This document shows, piece by piece, positions 62,985 to 64,000 of a stretch of DNA of 64,000 nucleotides; the first letter of the stretch is position 1; each line of letters opens with the position of its first letter. The notes below the pieces were generated by a model. It had not been told where the DNA came from, did no database searches, and saw nothing but the letters and a program-made list of their open reading frames with translations. The DNA is from JADKCL01 sp031424495. Its GTDB lineage: Bacteria; Bacteroidota; Bacteroidia; J057; JADKCL01. The stretch lies in contig JANPHP010000357.1 in assembly GCA_031424495.1 (NCBI GenBank), positions 1-64,000 of the forward strand, given 5' to 3'. Both the position numbers and the translations under genes were made by a program.

Positions 62985-64000
62985 ATGCTTTTTAACTCCA
63001 CACAGTTTCTCCTATTCCTACCGTTGGCCCTCATCGGCTACTTCTTGATGCCTTATCGGCTGCGGTGGGCGTTTGTGCTGCTGTGCTCCTATTACTTTTA
63101 CATGTGTTGGCGCATCGAATATGTGCTGCTCATCATGGGCTCGACCGTCTTTGACTTCATGGTCGTGCGCGCCATGGGCGCACTATCAGACCCGCAATCG
63201 CGCAAACCGCTGCTTTGGCTCAGCCTCGGCATGAACCTCGGCGTACTCTCTTTCTTCAAATACTTCGATTTTCTGGCCAGCACCGGCAATTCGCTCACCG
63301 AGGCCCTCGGTGGCGGCGCGCCCTTGCCGATCTTCCACATCTTGCTGCCTGTCGGCATCAGCTTCTACACATTTCAGTCCATGGCCTACGCCATCGACGT
63401 GTACCGAGGCCACAAGGAGCCCGAGCAGCACCTTGGCTACTTTGCGCTCTTCGTCTGCTATTGGCCGCAACTTGTCGCAGGCCCCATCGAACGATCGGGC
63501 ACCATGCTGCCCAAACTCAAGACCGACTTTGCATTTGACTACGACCGCACCCTCATCGGCTTGAACCGCATTGCGCTTGGCTTCTTCAAAAAACTCGTCG
63601 TCGCCGACCGTCTCGCCGTCTATGTCACCGAGGTCTACAGCCACCCCCAAGACTTTGGAACCATCGCCATCGCCATCGCGGCAGTCTTCTTTGCCTTTCA
63701 GATCTACTGCGACTTCTCGGGCTATACCGACATCGCCATCGGTTGCGCGCGCATCATGGGTGTGACCCTGACAGAAAACTTTGACCGGCCCTACAGCGCG
63801 ACCTCCATCACCGAGTTTTGGCGCAGGTGGCATATTTCGCTGTCCAGTTGGTTTCGCGACTACGTCTACATCCCGCTCGGCGGTAGCCGTGTGCTCAAGT
63901 GGCGCATGTACTACAACCTCTTCATCACATTTCTTTTGAGCGGACTCTGGCACGGTGCCAATTGGACATTTGTGATCTGGGGCGCTTTCCATGGTGGATT
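62985..64000 (+). CDS. MBOAT family O-acyltransferase (AlgI-like), C-terminus beyond the window
   Basis: 338 codons are present from an ATG at 62985 and the frame is still open at the edge. It has about ten membrane helices beginning FLLFLPLALIGYFLM. The MBOAT core is visible: PVGISFYTFQSMAYAIDVYRG, DFSGYTDIAIG, FWRRWHISLSSWFRDYVYIPLGG, and the putative catalytic His in LSGLWHGANW. Such enzymes acetylate exopolysaccharides such as alginate, or other surface polymers, in the inner membrane. A partner lipase-like gene would be expected downstream, off the window. Confidence 0.93.
   Translation, partial: MLFNSTQFLLFLPLALIGYFLMPYRLRWAFVLLCSYYFYMCWRIEYVLLIMGSTVFDFMVVRAMGALSDPQSRKPLLWLSLGMNLGVLSFFKYFDFLASTGNSLTEALGGGAPLPIFHILLPVGISFYTFQSMAYAIDVYRGHKEPEQHLGYFALFVCYWPQLVAGPIERSGTMLPKLKTDFAFDYDRTLIGLNRIALGFFKKLVVADRLAVYVTEVYSHPQDFGTIAIAIAAVFFAFQIYCDFSGYTDIAIGCARIMGVTLTENFDRPYSATSITEFWRRWHISLSSWFRDYVYIPLGGSRVLKWRMYYNLFITFLLSGLWHGANWTFVIWGAFHGG

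Overview
This 64 kb window is chromosomal DNA of a member of the Bacteroidota. The evidence is protein content: seven secreted proteins end in a type IX secretion (T9SS) sorting domain with a (Y/F/W)PNP motif, and there are HYR, SprB-like and PKD adhesin modules, a PorE-like OmpA lipoprotein, SusD-free but lipoprotein-rich gene sets, and promoters resembling the Bacteroidota -7 box TAnnTTTG. A Saprospiria/Lewinella-like relative is my guess only; no rRNA or other marker is present. I see no tRNA, rRNA, CRISPR array, prophage or insertion sequence.

Layout. 0-6 kb: a cut-off unknown gene, an AraC regulator with a heavy-metal-like cysteine motif, a repeat-rich spacer, asparagine synthetase (asnB), a glycosyltransferase split in two reading frames, a 0.7 kb cluster of REP-like palindromes, and free methionine sulfoxide reductase. 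6-16 kb: an M16 double-domain protease, three T9SS cargo proteins (one a subtilase), a conserved unknown protein and a lipoprotein. 16-22 kb (minus strand): two unknown proteins, one with a J-domain-like C-terminal half, and a LamG/kelch T9SS protein.

22-34 kb (almost all minus strand) is a block of small stress-type genes: two outer-membrane barrels, a DUF4239 membrane protein, two CsbD proteins, an lmo0937-type mini membrane protein, several small lipoproteins, an AI-2E family (PF01594) transporter, a holin-like protein, a YtxH protein and ferritin, followed by an mlaE-mlaF-mlaD lipid-transport operon. Four of the transcription units in this block share an upstream module that I find by eye: TGTAAM, exactly 25 bases, TTT(A/G), then a short palindrome. 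This is the most interesting unexplained signal in the window.

34-40 kb: two proteins with ice-binding-like (DUF3494) domains flank an OmpA protein. 41-45 kb: a four-gene TolC / membrane-fusion / MacB-like permease / ATPase efflux operon with 4-base overlaps. 45-47 kb: a zinc/cadmium-type P-type ATPase with an unusual phosphorylation motif (DKTRT instead of DKTGT). 47-56 kb: T9SS and beta-propeller surface proteins including a 1,584-residue mosaic adhesin. 56-64 kb: queE followed directly by a PorE-like lipoprotein, a 1,290-residue CheB-CheR-PAS-histidine kinase-receiver hybrid, and the start of an MBOAT O-acyltransferase running off the right edge.

Functionally the window is about the cell envelope: surface adhesins exported by T9SS, outer-membrane scaffolds, lipid and drug/metal transport, exopolysaccharide-type enzymes (asnB, glycosyltransferase, MBOAT), and a stress-responsive set of small envelope proteins.
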